DNA from: Arthrospiribacter ruber | GTDB lineage: Bacteria; Bacteroidota; Bacteroidia; Cytophagales; Cyclobacteriaceae | Length of the DNA: 52,964 bases | Reading direction: 5' to 3' | Assembly (NCBI RefSeq): GCF_019343195.1 | Contig: NZ_RPHB01000014.1 | Location: 1-52,964 of the forward strand | Part shown: piece by piece, positions 26,657 to 35,971 of the stretch | Numbering within the stretch: the stretch's first letter is position 1 | Layout: each line of letters opens with the position of its first letter | The notes under the pieces: generated by a model | What the model was told of the DNA's origin: nothing | Seen by the model: only the letters and a program-made list of their open reading frames with translations | The model's database searches: none | Made by a program: the position numbers and the translations under genes

Positions 26657-27753
26657 TGGAGCTTGCTGGGGTGATAATTGGGCTACTTCTGATCCAAGAC
26701 CTGGCCTTGACGCTTCTCTTGGAATTCAATTACAAGATTTTCAGCCATGAAGTAAGGACTTGGCCGCCAGTAAGCATTCTGCTCCCTAGTAGAGATGAGG
26801 AGGAGAATCTTCCTGAATGTCTTGAAGCATTGGCAAACTTGGATTATCCTCCTGAAAAGTTACAGATCATATTAGGGAATGATCAGAGTAGCGACAGGAC
26901 TGCCCAGATCCTTCAAGCCTGGGTGGCACAGAGTGAACTTAATGCGCGGTATATTGAAATATCCATGACATCCGTAAAGCTAAACGGAAAAGCCAAGGCA
27001 TTGGCTCAAATGTGCAGGCTTGCCGAAGGTGATCTTTTATTGTTTACCGATGCGGATTGCAGGCCTAAGCCTGCTTGGGTAAAGGCTATGGTGACAGCGC
27101 AGCTATCTTCGGATGCGGGAATTGTAACTGGTGTTACGCAGGTCAGGGGAAAGAACCTTTTTACCAGGCTTCAAGGATTGGATTGGTGGCTTACCTTAGG
27201 GATGGTCAAAACCATGTCAGACTTAGGACTTAAATTAACCTCAATGGGCAACAATATGTTGGTGAGCAAAGAGGCTTATGATGCAGTTGGAGGTTTTGAA
27301 GGTATTCCTTTTTCTCTAACAGAAGATTTTGAAATGGCCAAACAGGTGGCTAAGAAGGGGTTTTTATCGGTTCATCTTACCTCAAAAGACAATCTTATAC
27401 TTACTGAACCTAAAAGTAGTTTTGTGGAGTTGTTGTCCCAAAGAAAGCGATGGATGACAGGAGCGATGACCTTGCCTTTAGCCTGGAAAATATTGCTGGG
27501 ACTTCAGGTACTTTTTTTCCCATCAATTTTGATTTTTATTGTTTTACATCCTTTTGAAGGAATTTTGGTATGGCTTGCAAAAGTGATTGTTCAGGGTTTA
27601 TTTATTTATCGATTTGCTTCAAAAACAGGAGTTAGAATAGGGATAAGATATTTGTTTCTTTTTGAATTATATTATTTGATCACCTCATGGTCCACAATTG
27701 TTTATTATTTTTGGCCTGCCAAAACGGACTGGAAAGGAAGAAAATACGGATGA
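26653..27753 (+). CDS. membrane glycosyltransferase family 2
   Basis: A 366-residue GT2 with an N-terminal helix, a GT-A domain (VSILLPSRDEEENLPECLEA, GNDQSSDRT, FTDADCRPKP, acceptor motif SQRKRWMTGAM) and C-terminal helices. It is similar in plan to the GT2 at 23411. Its ATG overlaps the deacetylase stop and its own stop overlaps the TatD start (both ATGA), so the genes are translationally coupled. The product glycan is unknown. Confidence 0.87.
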   Translation: MMELAGVIIGLLLIQDLALTLLLEFNYKIFSHEVRTWPPVSILLPSRDEEENLPECLEALANLDYPPEKLQIILGNDQSSDRTAQILQAWVAQSELNARYIEISMTSVKLNGKAKALAQMCRLAEGDLLLFTDADCRPKPAWVKAMVTAQLSSDAGIVTGVTQVRGKNLFTRLQGLDWWLTLGMVKTMSDLGLKLTSMGNNMLVSKEAYDAVGGFEGIPFSLTEDFEMAKQVAKKGFLSVHLTSKDNLILTEPKSSFVELLSQRKRWMTGAMTLPLAWKILLGLQVLFFPSILIFIVLHPFEGILVWLAKVIVQGLFIYRFASKTGVRIGIRYLFLFELYYLITSWSTIVYYFWPAKTDWKGRKYG

Positions 27754-28520
27754 AGTTTACAGATACACACGCACATATATATTCGAAGAAGTACGACAAT
27801 GACCGTGAAGAGGTAGTCAGGAGGTCTATTGAGCTCGGGGTGGAAAAGATATACATGCCCAATATTGATGTGGAGTCCATTGATGCCATGCTGGAGGCCG
27901 AACTCAAATATCCTGGAGTTTGTATTCCTATGATGGGATTGCATCCATGTGATGTCAAGAAGGATTTTGAGAAATCTCTCTATGTCATGGAAGAATGGAT
28001 CAGCAAGAGGGAATTTGCTGCCATAGGAGAAACAGGCCTGGACCTATATTGGGACAAAACCTTCTTTGAGCAGCAAAAAGAAGCATTGAAGATTCAGGTA
28101 CAATGGGCAAAGCAAAAAAAATGGCCAATTGTCCTGCACTGCCGGGAGTCCATGGAGGAAACTATCGCTATCATCAAAGAAGAAGCGCACGAAGACTTGA
28201 AGGGAATATTTCACTGTTTTTCGGGAACTGTTGAGCAGGCAAAAGAGATTGTATCTCTGGGTTTCCTTTTGGGAATAGGGGGAGTCTCTACCTATAAGAA
28301 TGGGGGATTGGATAAGGTTCTTCCTGAAATCGGGATAGAACATTTGGTTTTGGAGACAGATGGGCCCTACCTTGCCCCAGTGCCACACCGTGGTAAGAGG
28401 AATTCACCTGAATACATTCCATTGATCGCCCAGAGAATAGGGGATGTTTTGGAAACCGGGCTGGAGGAAATTTCTTCCCATACCCAGGCTAATTCACATC
28501 GTATTTTTCATCATTTCTGA
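27750..28520 (+). CDS. TatD-family metal-dependent hydrolase
   Basis: From the ATG at 27750 (MKFTDTHAHIYSKKYD) it is 256 residues. Metal ligands are in DTHAHIYS, GETGLDLYWDKT, LHCRES, FHCFSG and LETDGPYLAP. The family acts as a 3'-5' DNase and in D-aminoacyl or quality-control hydrolysis. It overlaps the preceding gene by four bases, and the asparaginase gene starts one base after its stop. Confidence 0.92.
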   Translation: MKFTDTHAHIYSKKYDNDREEVVRRSIELGVEKIYMPNIDVESIDAMLEAELKYPGVCIPMMGLHPCDVKKDFEKSLYVMEEWISKREFAAIGETGLDLYWDKTFFEQQKEALKIQVQWAKQKKWPIVLHCRESMEETIAIIKEEAHEDLKGIFHCFSGTVEQAKEIVSLGFLLGIGGVSTYKNGGLDKVLPEIGIEHLVLETDGPYLAPVPHRGKRNSPEYIPLIAQRIGDVLETGLEEISSHTQANSHRIFHHF

Positions 28521-28521
28521 C

Positions 28522-29607
28522 ATGAACTACAAAATAGTAAGGTTAAATACAGTTGCAAAAAGTGAGGTCACCTCTTCTATATTGATCATCTACACAGGGG
28601 GGACCTTGGGGATGGCTTATGATAGAACAGGGGCATTGGTTCCTTTTAATTTTGGTCAAATTCTGGAGAAGATTCCAAACCTGACCAATATGAATATTGC
28701 CATTACGGTGATATCATTCCCTGAACCGATAGATTCTTCCAATGTCAACTTGCATCATTGGGTGGATATGGCCTATATCATATATGAAAATTACGACAGC
28801 TATGATGGTTTTGTGATTCTTCATGGTACGGATACTATGGCTTATTCAGCTTCTATGCTGAGCTATATGCTGAAGGGTCTGAGCAAGCCTGTGGTCTTTA
28901 CGGGAGCCCAGCTTCCGATTTCTGCTATGCGTTCGGATGCCAGGGAAAATTTGATGACTGCTTTGGAAATCGCCACCTCAAAAGCCAATGGTAAACCCAT
29001 TGTGCCGGAAGTTTGTATTTTTTTCAACCACATGCTATTGAGGGGAAACAGATCGAAAAAGGTGCAGAGTGTGCATTTTGATGCGTTTGAATCGGAAAAT
29101 TACCCGCCTTTGGCAGAGTCAGGGATCATCATTGACTACAATTATGCAGCTATCAAGCCATTTGAAGAAGGGATGAAACTGGAGTATTTCTCCCAGCTGG
29201 ACAATAATGTGATGGTGATCAAATTGTTCCCAGGGATTACTTCCAAAGTGCTGGACTCATGTTTTGAAACCAAAGGACTTAAGGGAGTGGTGTTGGAGAC
29301 GTATGGATCAGGCAATAGTCCCAGTGAAAAGTGGTTTTTGGAATCTTTAGAAAAGGCGATTGCTAAGGGTATTATTGTGCTGAACGTGTCCCAATGCAAT
29401 GGTGGAAGGGTAATACAGGGCAGGTATGAAACCAGCAAGGACCTATTAAGGATAGGAGTTTTGAGTGGAGGAGATATTACAACAGAGGCAGCGATTACCA
29501 AAATGATGTTTTTGTTGGCAAATGAGAAGAATGAGGCAGAAGTACGTAGGAAACTTGTACAGCCCATAGCAGGAGAAATGTCATTAACGGGAGTTTCTTT
29601 AGGTTGA
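28522..29607 (+). CDS. ansA: type I (cytoplasmic) L-asparaginase
   Basis: This enzyme hydrolyses L-asparagine to aspartate and ammonia. From the ATG at 28522 (MNYKIVRLNT) it is 361 residues. The two catalytic threonine motifs are visible: IYTGGTLGM and HGTDTMAYSASML, with TGAQLPISAMRSDARENL after them. No signal peptide is seen. It ends the operon that began at 23411. Confidence 0.92.
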   Translation: MNYKIVRLNTVAKSEVTSSILIIYTGGTLGMAYDRTGALVPFNFGQILEKIPNLTNMNIAITVISFPEPIDSSNVNLHHWVDMAYIIYENYDSYDGFVILHGTDTMAYSASMLSYMLKGLSKPVVFTGAQLPISAMRSDARENLMTALEIATSKANGKPIVPEVCIFFNHMLLRGNRSKKVQSVHFDAFESENYPPLAESGIIIDYNYAAIKPFEEGMKLEYFSQLDNNVMVIKLFPGITSKVLDSCFETKGLKGVVLETYGSGNSPSEKWFLESLEKAIAKGIIVLNVSQCNGGRVIQGRYETSKDLLRIGVLSGGDITTEAAITKMMFLLANEKNEAEVRRKLVQPIAGEMSLTGVSLG

Positions 29608-29679
29608 TTTTTTGAAAATCGTTTGCTTGGGCATGATTTAATTTATTTCTTTGCACTCCGTTAAGGAAGACCCATACAC

Positions 29680-29767
29680 AGAGAGGTGTCCGAGTGGTTG
29701 AAGGAGCACGCCTGGAAAGCGTGTATACCCCTAAAGGGTATCGAGGGTTCGAATCCCTTCCTCTCTG
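29680..29767 (+). tRNA. tRNA-Ser(GGA)
   Basis: The acceptor stem AGAGAGG (29680-29686) pairs with CCTCTCT (29760-29766), and the discriminator G is at 29767. The D arm, an anticodon loop CTGGAAA with GGA at 29714-29716, a long variable arm (TACCCCTAAAGGGTA) typical of serine tRNAs, and the T arm GGTTCGAATCC are all present. CCA is not encoded. A recombinase gene follows, so this may be the integration site of the downstream island. Confidence 0.95.
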
Positions 29768-29904
29768 CAAGTTTAGTTTTCAAATCTTTCAAAATAACCC
29801 TTGACCAAACAAGGAGAAGGTTCGGAAAACAAATTTTAAGCTGAGAAAAGTGCCTTACAGGCCTTTAAACGCAGATTTTCAATAATATTTACAAAAATTA
29901 AATG

Positions 29905-29938
29905 AAAAAGCCCGCATCGATGAGATGCGGGCTTTTTT
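29905..29938. terminator. strong hairpin terminator after tRNA-Ser
   Basis: AAAAAGCCCGCATC (29905-29918) pairs with GATGCGGGCTTTTTT (29924-29938). It has a long GC-rich stem with T runs suitable for either strand. Confidence 0.8.
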
Positions 29939-29994
29939 CGTTTTGCCTCGGAAAGCATCAAAATTTTCAATTTTCCCTAAATTTCATGGGAGTC

Positions 29995-30099
29995 TTCTGG
30001 TGAGTCTTTCAGTTTTGAAAAATGACTCACCAGAACACGTTTAAATAATTGAAAATCAACGTGTTTGACTAATGAACATCTTGAAAAAATGACTCACTG
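29995..30099. repeat. inverted and direct repeats upstream of the recombinase
   Basis: TTCTGGTGAGTC (29995-30006) and GACTCACCAGAA (30024-30035) form a perfect 12-bp inverted repeat. AACACGTT (30034-30041) and AACGTGTT (30058-30065) form a second one. AATGACTCAC occurs again directly at about 30087-30096. This cluster looks like recombinase arm/core sites or an operator controlling it. I did not find a second copy of the tRNA 3' end in the window. Confidence 0.6.
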
Positions 30100-30131
30100 G
30101 ATAGTACTTTAGAACACTAAACAGTAAGAAA

Positions 30132-31349
30132 ATGATAGAAAAAAGTTTTAGTATTCTCTTTTACCTAAAAGGCTCGAAAAATAAAAAGAGAAAGGAAAAG
30201 CATGTATATGTCAGAATCACGGTGGATTACAAGCGGGTGGAGCTTTCTACAAAGGTGACCTGTGAGCCTTGCGAATGGAATAGTGCAGCAGGAAGGGTCA
30301 AAGGAAAAAGTGAAAAAGCAAGACTGCTTAATGGGCTCCTTGACTCCTATCAGATGAAAATCTATCAGGCCAGAAAACAGCTGATGGACTTGGATAAGGA
30401 TGTGACGGCCGAAAGGATTAAAAATATGCTGATCGGAAAAGCTGAGGATAGGCGTTTGATCCTTGAGATCTTTGAATCCCACAATCAAGACATGGAAGCA
30501 CTGGTGGGAAACGAATTTGCGCCGGGGACAATGGAGAGATATAGAACTTCTCTTGAGCATACCAGATCATTTATTCGCTGGAAGTATGGCAAGGATGATA
30601 TGGAGCTTAAATATCTTGACTATGAATTTATAAGTCAGTATTCTTTCTGGCTGAAATCAGTGAGAGGATGTGCCCATAACACAACAGTAAAATACTTGGC
30701 CAACTTTAAGAAAATTGTCCTTAACTGTGTGAAAAACGGATGGCTTCAAAGAGATCCTTTTATGGGTTTTAAGATGGTGAAAAAAGAAGTAAGGCGCGAA
30801 ACCCTTAGCAAAGAAGAGCTTAAGAATATATCAGAAAAGGACTTTACCATTGAAAGACTGGATCAGGTAAGAGATATTTTTGTTTTCAGCTGTTATACCG
30901 GTCTTGCATACATTGATGTCAAGAACCTCAAAAGAACCCAGATTATAATCGGTATTGACGGTGAAAAGTGGATAGAGACCAAAAGACAAAAGACAGAGGC
31001 CCCCATCAGGATCCCTATACTTCCTGTAGCTTTGCGGATCATAGAGAAATACAAAGATCATCCTAAATGTATTCATGAAGATGCCCTACTTCCGGTGCCC
31101 AGTAACCAGAAGATGAATGCCTACCTGAAAGAAATAGCTGATCTTTGTGGGGTGAGAAAGGAGCTGACCTTCCACATTGCCAGACATACTTTTGCTACTA
31201 CCATAACTTTAAGTAATGGGGTGCCTATTGAGACAGTCTCCAAACTCTTGGGGCATAGGTCTTTGAAACAGACCCAACATTATGCAAAGATCCTTGATGG
31301 AAAAATCAGTGAAGATATGCTGGCTCTCAAATCGAAGTTGGATAAGTAG
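30132..31349 (+). CDS. tyrosine recombinase/integrase (Bacteroidota mobile-element type)
   Basis: A 405-residue site-specific recombinase. It has an N-terminal arm-binding domain (YVRITVDYKRVELST), a SAM-like core-binding domain (about 110-210), and a C-terminal catalytic domain. Visible catalytic motifs are HIARHTFA (HxxR), LGHRSLKQTQHY (H...Y, tyrosine nucleophile). The first-arginine box reads CYTGLAYIDV, the variant common in Bacteroidota integrases. Its place after tRNA-Ser and ahead of a low-GC, repeat-rich region suggests that it mobilised the island. Confidence 0.9.
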   Translation: MIEKSFSILFYLKGSKNKKRKEKHVYVRITVDYKRVELSTKVTCEPCEWNSAAGRVKGKSEKARLLNGLLDSYQMKIYQARKQLMDLDKDVTAERIKNMLIGKAEDRRLILEIFESHNQDMEALVGNEFAPGTMERYRTSLEHTRSFIRWKYGKDDMELKYLDYEFISQYSFWLKSVRGCAHNTTVKYLANFKKIVLNCVKNGWLQRDPFMGFKMVKKEVRRETLSKEELKNISEKDFTIERLDQVRDIFVFSCYTGLAYIDVKNLKRTQIIIGIDGEKWIETKRQKTEAPIRIPILPVALRIIEKYKDHPKCIHEDALLPVPSNQKMNAYLKEIADLCGVRKELTFHIARHTFATTITLSNGVPIETVSKLLGHRSLKQTQHYAKILDGKISEDMLALKSKLDK

Positions 31350-31352
31350 GAC

Positions 31353-31930
31353 TTGCTGAAAAACCCCAACTGGAGAATAAATTCTTTAAATTTTGATGAA
31401 TACCCCGTTTGACAAGTATTTTCCTTTGATGAGTATACGCTTCATTGCACGTAGCTATAGATTGTTTTGAACCAGTTCTTTCTGCTAAATTTTAATCAAA
31501 ATTTGATTATAAAGCTACTTTTTCTCCCGATTTTCGGGACAGGCTTTGATGAAAAAGTAGCCAAAAAATCAAGAATTTCGAATTCCCGAGAAAATCGGGA
31601 CAGGCTCTATCCACGCTCAAGGCCTGCGCTGGCCCGGTCGAAATTCATCCCACCCTCCAATACCCAAATTTACTGTTAAAAGTAAAGTTGGCGGTTTGGC
31701 TCTTAAGGTTTAACGTGCAAGGATCCGGATACTCATATTTCCTTTTAAGCAGGTGCATGCTTATTCAATGATCTAGCTTGATTTCCGTGCTCCTTAAAAT
31801 TTCAAAATCCGAAATTTTAAGGCTAGTCTCAAGCATGCCATCTTCTTCATTGGGCTCATTCGAAGTATAAGCATACATCTTCAATCGCCCGCTTCGAATC
31901 TGGCATACCTGAGACTTTTTCAGCAAGCCC
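31353..31930. mobile_element. MITE-like element, copy 1, carrying a nested insertion
   Basis: CTTGCTGAAAAA (31353-31364) and TTTTTCAGCAAG (near 31917-31928) are inverted ends. The interior matches the copy at 46934-47220 apart from a nested insert at 31428-31737. There is no transposase gene. One internal hairpin has arms CCTTAAAATTTC/GAAATTTTAAGG. It is probably a non-autonomous relic of an insertion sequence. Confidence 0.7.
31428..31737. mobile_element. nested short element inserted in the MITE
   Basis: The copy at 46934 shows the uninterrupted site (GACAAGTATTTTCCTTTTAA). Here about 310 bp is inserted, with ends ATGAGTAT (31429-31436) and ATACTCAT (31729-31736). TTTCCTTT is duplicated on both sides (31420-31427, 31738-31745), as expected for a target-site duplication. 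Inside are two palindromes of the AGCCTGTCCCGA/TCGGGA kind and a stem GCTACTTTTTC/GAAAAAGTAGC (31515-31525, 31552-31562). No gene is seen. Confidence 0.7.
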
Positions 31931-32708
31931 TAATTAAAAGTACTTATTGAGAACTGGAATTACAAATTCCAAAAATAAGAAGGTTGGGAAGAACGTTAAG
32001 AATAGCTTCAGTGAAGTTATTTAGCGAGTAGCCAGAAGGTAGAGTGGGCAAACTACACCTAGCCCCCTGCAAATCTTCACCCAGCTGGGGATAAGTGGAT
32101 ACGGAAAGAGGATGGTGGGCCGTGGATGAGATGAGGTGAATACGGAGGGGATTTTCAATCGTGGATTTGTGGGGTTGTAATACTTTGGTGATTAAGGAAG
32201 TAAGTACATCAGTTCTAGTTTTGGATGGCTAGAAAACCATACTTTAAGGTGATGGACATGGTGGAATCTTACATTACTTACAACATTTTACATTTTGGAA
32301 TTATCTCTGTAAATGTAAAATGACTTCTTGAGATATCAATGAACCTTTTATTCCCCAGAGCATTGCTTGGCCGCATGCTTCTTTCAGATTCCTATTCGTA
32401 TTGGCACCCTTGAGTTTGGCTTGTAGTTGCCGAAACACTTCGACACAGTGAACTTTCTTCACTTAGTTGATTGATTTGAACATTGGGGGAAAGGGATGAT
32501 AAACTTTATATAAGCAAAACCAAATCGCAAAAAGCAAAAAAATCTTTGTCTTGAATACCGGAGTGACCGATTCAGACTTTCCGAAAACAAAAAATTGATA
32601 TCTTTATTTGATTTGGGATTTTTGAATTAATTTTTTAAATTTAAAAACGAAGAGATTCTTTATCAAAAGAAATTGTTCCCCATTATGATGTTTTTAGCCT
32701 AATTTTCA
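31931..32708. other. intergenic stretch without recognisable genes
   Basis: About 780 bp between the MITE and the VKOR pseudogene. I see only short palindromes (for example GGAATTACAAATTCC near 31955) and no reading frame with family features. It may be eroded mobile DNA. Confidence 0.5.
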
Positions 32709-34281
32709 ATGGATTATGTTTATTTGATTTTAAAGAAAATTCTGCTTCTGCTTGATGTCCCTTTTACTAGAGGATATCTTAAAGATAAGGTGGCATCCCA
32801 TCCTGAACAGGACTCCCTGCTTTCCATTTCAGATACCTTGAAACATTATAAGGTGAACAGCCTTGGACTCAAGCTTACCATAGAAAAGTTGGAACAAATT
32901 CCGTTTCCCTGTATTATACAGATTCAAAAAAATGGACATCCCTTTTTCAGTGTGCTCACTAAATCGGAAATAGATACCGTATCCTACCTGGATGAAAAGG
33001 GAAAAATCAAAAGCATTTCAAAAGAGGATTTTGCCAAAAACTGGACAGGTGTAACCCTGTTATTGGAAAAGTCTGATAAATCAGGTGAACCTGGATTTAA
33101 GGCGAGACAGCAGGAGGCTTTTGTCTTCCGTTTTTTGCTTATTTCCCTAGTACTTATAAATCTCATTGGGTTAATTGCTTTTTATCAGCCTATTTTCACA
33201 AACCCAAATCAAGCTCTTGTAATTTTGCCCCTTTTCCTGATAAAAGCTATTGGATTGTTCATTTCCACTGTTTTGCTTTGGTCAGAAGTCGATAAGAAAA
33301 ACGAGGCCATTCAGGATTTTTGTTCAGGAGGGAAAAGTTCAGACTGTAACTCAGTTATTTCTTCCTTTTCTTTATCAGGAGGAATAAGCTTAAGTGTTAT
33401 AGCCTTTGCCTATTTCTTTTCTGGGGTTCTCTTTTTGCTATTTACTTCATTTTTAGGATCAGGTTTGCAGTTACTTAGCTATTTGAGTCTGTCAGGAGTA
33501 TTTATAATTCCCTTATCCATCTTTTACCAATGGGCAAAAATCAGGAAATGGTGTATGCTGTGCCTTGGGATATCTGCAGTAATAATAGTAGAAATGCTTC
33601 TTCTACAGATTTTTCTAGAATTTACAGGTGTCATCCACTTACAGAATTTGGCTTTGTTTTCCTTTCTTTTTATCAGAACGATATTGGTTTGGCTGAGTCT
33701 TAAGCCATATTTCCTGTCAGATAAAGAACTTAAAAAACAAAAAATCAAGCTGGCAAGATTCATGTCGAACCGTAAAGTATTCGATTATTTACTGTCCAGT
33801 TCCAGAAAACTAACCCATAGCCCGGAAGGATTAGGGATATTAATGAAAGGACACCCCCCAAAAATTTCATGTACTCAAAGTATGCAATCCTTAGTGTGGA
33901 CCATGTGCCAGGACGCACCCTATTTTGGAAGAATTGTATGAGACAGGGAATATTGACCTTCAGATCATATTTGTTCCGGGAAGCGGGGATGAGCTCAGGA
34001 TGAAAACAATCAGGCATATTATGGCCATAGCGGCCAAAGATAATCCTGAAATGACCAAGAAGGCTCTGGACGATTGGTATCTCGCCGAAAAGAAGGATTA
34101 TGCGGCTTTTGCTGTAAAGTGCCCTATGAATGGGGAACTCAAAGTACAGGAAGCCAACATTCAGTCCATGCTGTCATAGAGTGAGGGGGAAAATATTACC
34201 CATGCCCCGAGCATTTTCATTAATGGTTATGAGTTGCCCAAAGCTTATGCTGTGGAGGATTTAAAATATATTTTGGAATAG
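32709..34281 (+). pseudogene. C39-like/VKOR/thioredoxin fusion, copy 1, disrupted
   Basis: This is a paralogue of the intact gene at 37037 and aligns along its whole length. It keeps the C39-like start (MDYVYLILKKILLLLDVPF), the VKOR helices with CSGGKSSDCNSV, and WCMLC. Near 33851 one extra base in a run of C/A shifts the frame relative to copy 2. In the restored frame a TAG replaces the tyrosine codon of the thioredoxin site (CNP-stop-CGPC), and a second TAG replaces a tryptophan codon near 34170. Three lesions make an active thioredoxin part impossible without readthrough. It sits ahead of a peptide gene just as copy 2 does. Confidence 0.85.
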
Positions 34282-34301
34282 AAACAGCCAAACAGGCTAT
34301 A

Positions 34302-34354
34302 AAAATATTCAATCGCGATGAATGGTCACAGTCTTCGGGTGACCTTAATGTCCG
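34302..34354 (+). promoter_or_regulatory. conserved 5' element of the GG-peptide gene, copy 1
   Basis: AATATTCAATCGCGATGAAT is followed by GGTCAC, a short loop ending CTTCGG, and GTGACC, and then TTAATGTCCG. The same order is found at 38629-38681 with few changes, while the bases on either side differ more. ATTCA-TCGCGA-TGAAT is nearly palindromic. It may be a regulator site or an mRNA leader structure. Confidence 0.55.
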
Positions 34355-34386
34355 GAGATTTTAATAGTCAATAAAATTCTAAAGTT

Positions 34387-34581
34387 ATGAAAAAGTTAAG
34401 CTTAGAAATGTTAAGACTTACTTCCGATGAAGTGCTTGGAAGAAGTCAAATGAAGAAGATTACTGGGGGGTATGATGCTGGATGTCTCGAAAGGAAATGT
34501 GGTTCAAAGCACCCTAATGTAAGTTGCTGCCCACAAACTACTTGTAGTGACCTTACGGATGGGTTTTGCGTTTTAAATTAA
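34387..34581 (+). CDS. GG-leader six-cysteine precursor peptide, copy 1
   Basis: A 64-residue precursor. Residues 1-28 are a double-glycine leader (EMLRLTSDEVLGRSQMKKITGG part) like the Bacteroidota GG natural-product leaders. The 36-residue core starts YDAGCLERKC and has six cysteines including SCC, with no sign of a second leader or membrane segment. A C39 peptidase would be expected to cut after Gly28 during export, and an oxidoreductase to make three disulfides. The leader is almost identical to that at 38714 but the core is unrelated. A terminator-like hairpin and a propeller gene follow. Confidence 0.8.
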   Translation: MKKLSLEMLRLTSDEVLGRSQMKKITGGYDAGCLERKCGSKHPNVSCCPQTTCSDLTDGFCVLN

Positions 34582-34592
34582 CAAGAATTCAT

Positions 34593-34620
34593 GAAGCCGC
34601 AGTTATTGTGGCTTCTTTTT
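34593..34620 (+). terminator. hairpin after peptide gene, copy 1
   Basis: GAAGCCGC (34593-34600) pairs with GTGGCTTC (34608-34615), with a seven-base loop and a run of Ts. It would let more peptide mRNA than propeller mRNA be made. Confidence 0.65.
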
Positions 34621-34641
34621 ATTCCTTCATAAGAAATCCTA

Positions 34642-35778
34642 ATGAAATATTTTATTATTTTAATTATACTATTTTCTGCCTGTACGGCAAGAGAAATTGA
34701 AGTCGAGAATACATCAGTGTCTTATTCATTAGATACTGTGAGAACTAATTCTAAGGATGAAATTTTGGATTTGTGGGGATTTTTGTCATTTTCCGATTTA
34801 GATTTTGAAAAAAAATCGATTTTTGGTTATAATACTTTTAACCATTCTTTGGATCAAATAGATCTTGAAAAATTCGAATTTATAAAAAGGCTAGCATTTG
34901 AAAAAAATGGTCCAAATGGAACTGGTGAAACTTTCTATGGATTCAATGTATTGAAAGGTGATCGTTTTTTTATTAATTCTTATGAGAAATCCTCTATTTT
35001 TGATAAAAATGGTTTATTGATTCAAAAAGTAGATTGGAGAAATTCAATAGATTCTAATGGGGAAAAATATGGAGATAATCCTTTGAGACAAATTCTAGTA
35101 GATTCAGAAGATTTACTTGTTTTTGGTCTTTCATACGATTATGAAAATATTGAAGTTAATCTAGATGTTTTATCTGTAGGAAAAAATAAGGTTGACCGAT
35201 TAAACCTCAATTCAAAAAAATCATATGGTGATTTAAGCATTAGGAGTGCTCAATCCGGTAATATTGTTGATCCTAGTGTTGAGTTAATAAATCAAAATAA
35301 CAAGATCATTATAAGTTATGAATTTTCGAATGAGATCGTATATTATGATTACAAAGTTAAAGCATTGAGATTTGTAGACTATAACCCTACACTGACTCCT
35401 AAAAGGGTAACCCCCCCAAATATTAGTGTTGGTCCAATGGAACAAATAATTAAAGAAATAAAACTTTTCAAAGAACAAGTCAGCTATTATCGTCCAGTAT
35501 GGGATTCTGAAAGCAAGCAGTATTTTCGTTTGTCAACAATAACAATATTTTCGGAAGAAAGTAAAGAAAATTCAAAGGCTACTTATGGTGAAACTCAAGA
35601 AATAAAGGTTTTTCTAACTGTTTTCGACTCTGAATTTAATCTCCTTTCTGAACTTGAGATAGAGGAATTGTCAGACTTTGATAATGATTATTTCATTAAA
35701 GATGGAAAGCTTTGGCTATTCATTAACTTGGACGATGAAATGGGGTTTGTCAGAATAAGTTTAAATAATGTAATATGA
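34642..35778 (+). CDS. DUF4221-like propeller lipoprotein
   Basis: A 378-residue exported lipoprotein (MKYFIILIILFSAC, clear lipobox). The pattern YNTFNHSLDQIDLEKFEF...RLAFEKNGPNGTGETFYGF is that of the DUF4221 family of Bacteroidota, predicted to be a beta-propeller. No catalytic motif is seen. It follows a six-cysteine GG-leader peptide, as the propellers at 14001 and 39098 follow their peptides. The strongly AT-rich composition suggests transfer. Function is unknown; it could bind, sense or protect against the peptide. Confidence 0.7.
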   Translation: MKYFIILIILFSACTAREIEVENTSVSYSLDTVRTNSKDEILDLWGFLSFSDLDFEKKSIFGYNTFNHSLDQIDLEKFEFIKRLAFEKNGPNGTGETFYGFNVLKGDRFFINSYEKSSIFDKNGLLIQKVDWRNSIDSNGEKYGDNPLRQILVDSEDLLVFGLSYDYENIEVNLDVLSVGKNKVDRLNLNSKKSYGDLSIRSAQSGNIVDPSVELINQNNKIIISYEFSNEIVYYDYKVKALRFVDYNPTLTPKRVTPPNISVGPMEQIIKEIKLFKEQVSYYRPVWDSESKQYFRLSTITIFSEESKENSKATYGETQEIKVFLTVFDSEFNLLSELEIEELSDFDNDYFIKDGKLWLFINLDDEMGFVRISLNNVI

Positions 35779-35832
35779 TTATCCGCTTACTTACAAGTAG
35801 AATCTAAGTAATGGAACAAACCTATGATTTCT

Positions 35833-35924
35833 AGCCAATATCAATGAATATCCAATATCTATAAGTATCGGATTGATCTAGTCCCTTATTTAAATTGGTT
35901 ATTGGTATAATTGCGGATATACAT
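35833..35924. repeat. inverted intergenic repeat, copy A
   Basis: This stretch (AGCCAATATCAATGAATA ... TTGCGGATATACAT) matches the reverse complement of 40302-40429 over most of its length. Copy B has about 35 extra bases. Both copies lie upstream of C39 transporter genes, in opposite orientation. Confidence 0.7.
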
Positions 35925-35971
35925 ATAATGTAATAAGAAACTCATATTAGGTTAATTTAAAAGAATAATTT

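Noticed and set aside
31467-31679. Plus-strand frame of 70 codons
   Set aside because: It lies wholly within the nested mobile element and reads through its palindromes.
32709-34281. Programmed frameshift or readthrough in VKOR copy 1
   Set aside because: Three separate lesions, including a stop in the redox site and one near the end, fit decay better than recoding.
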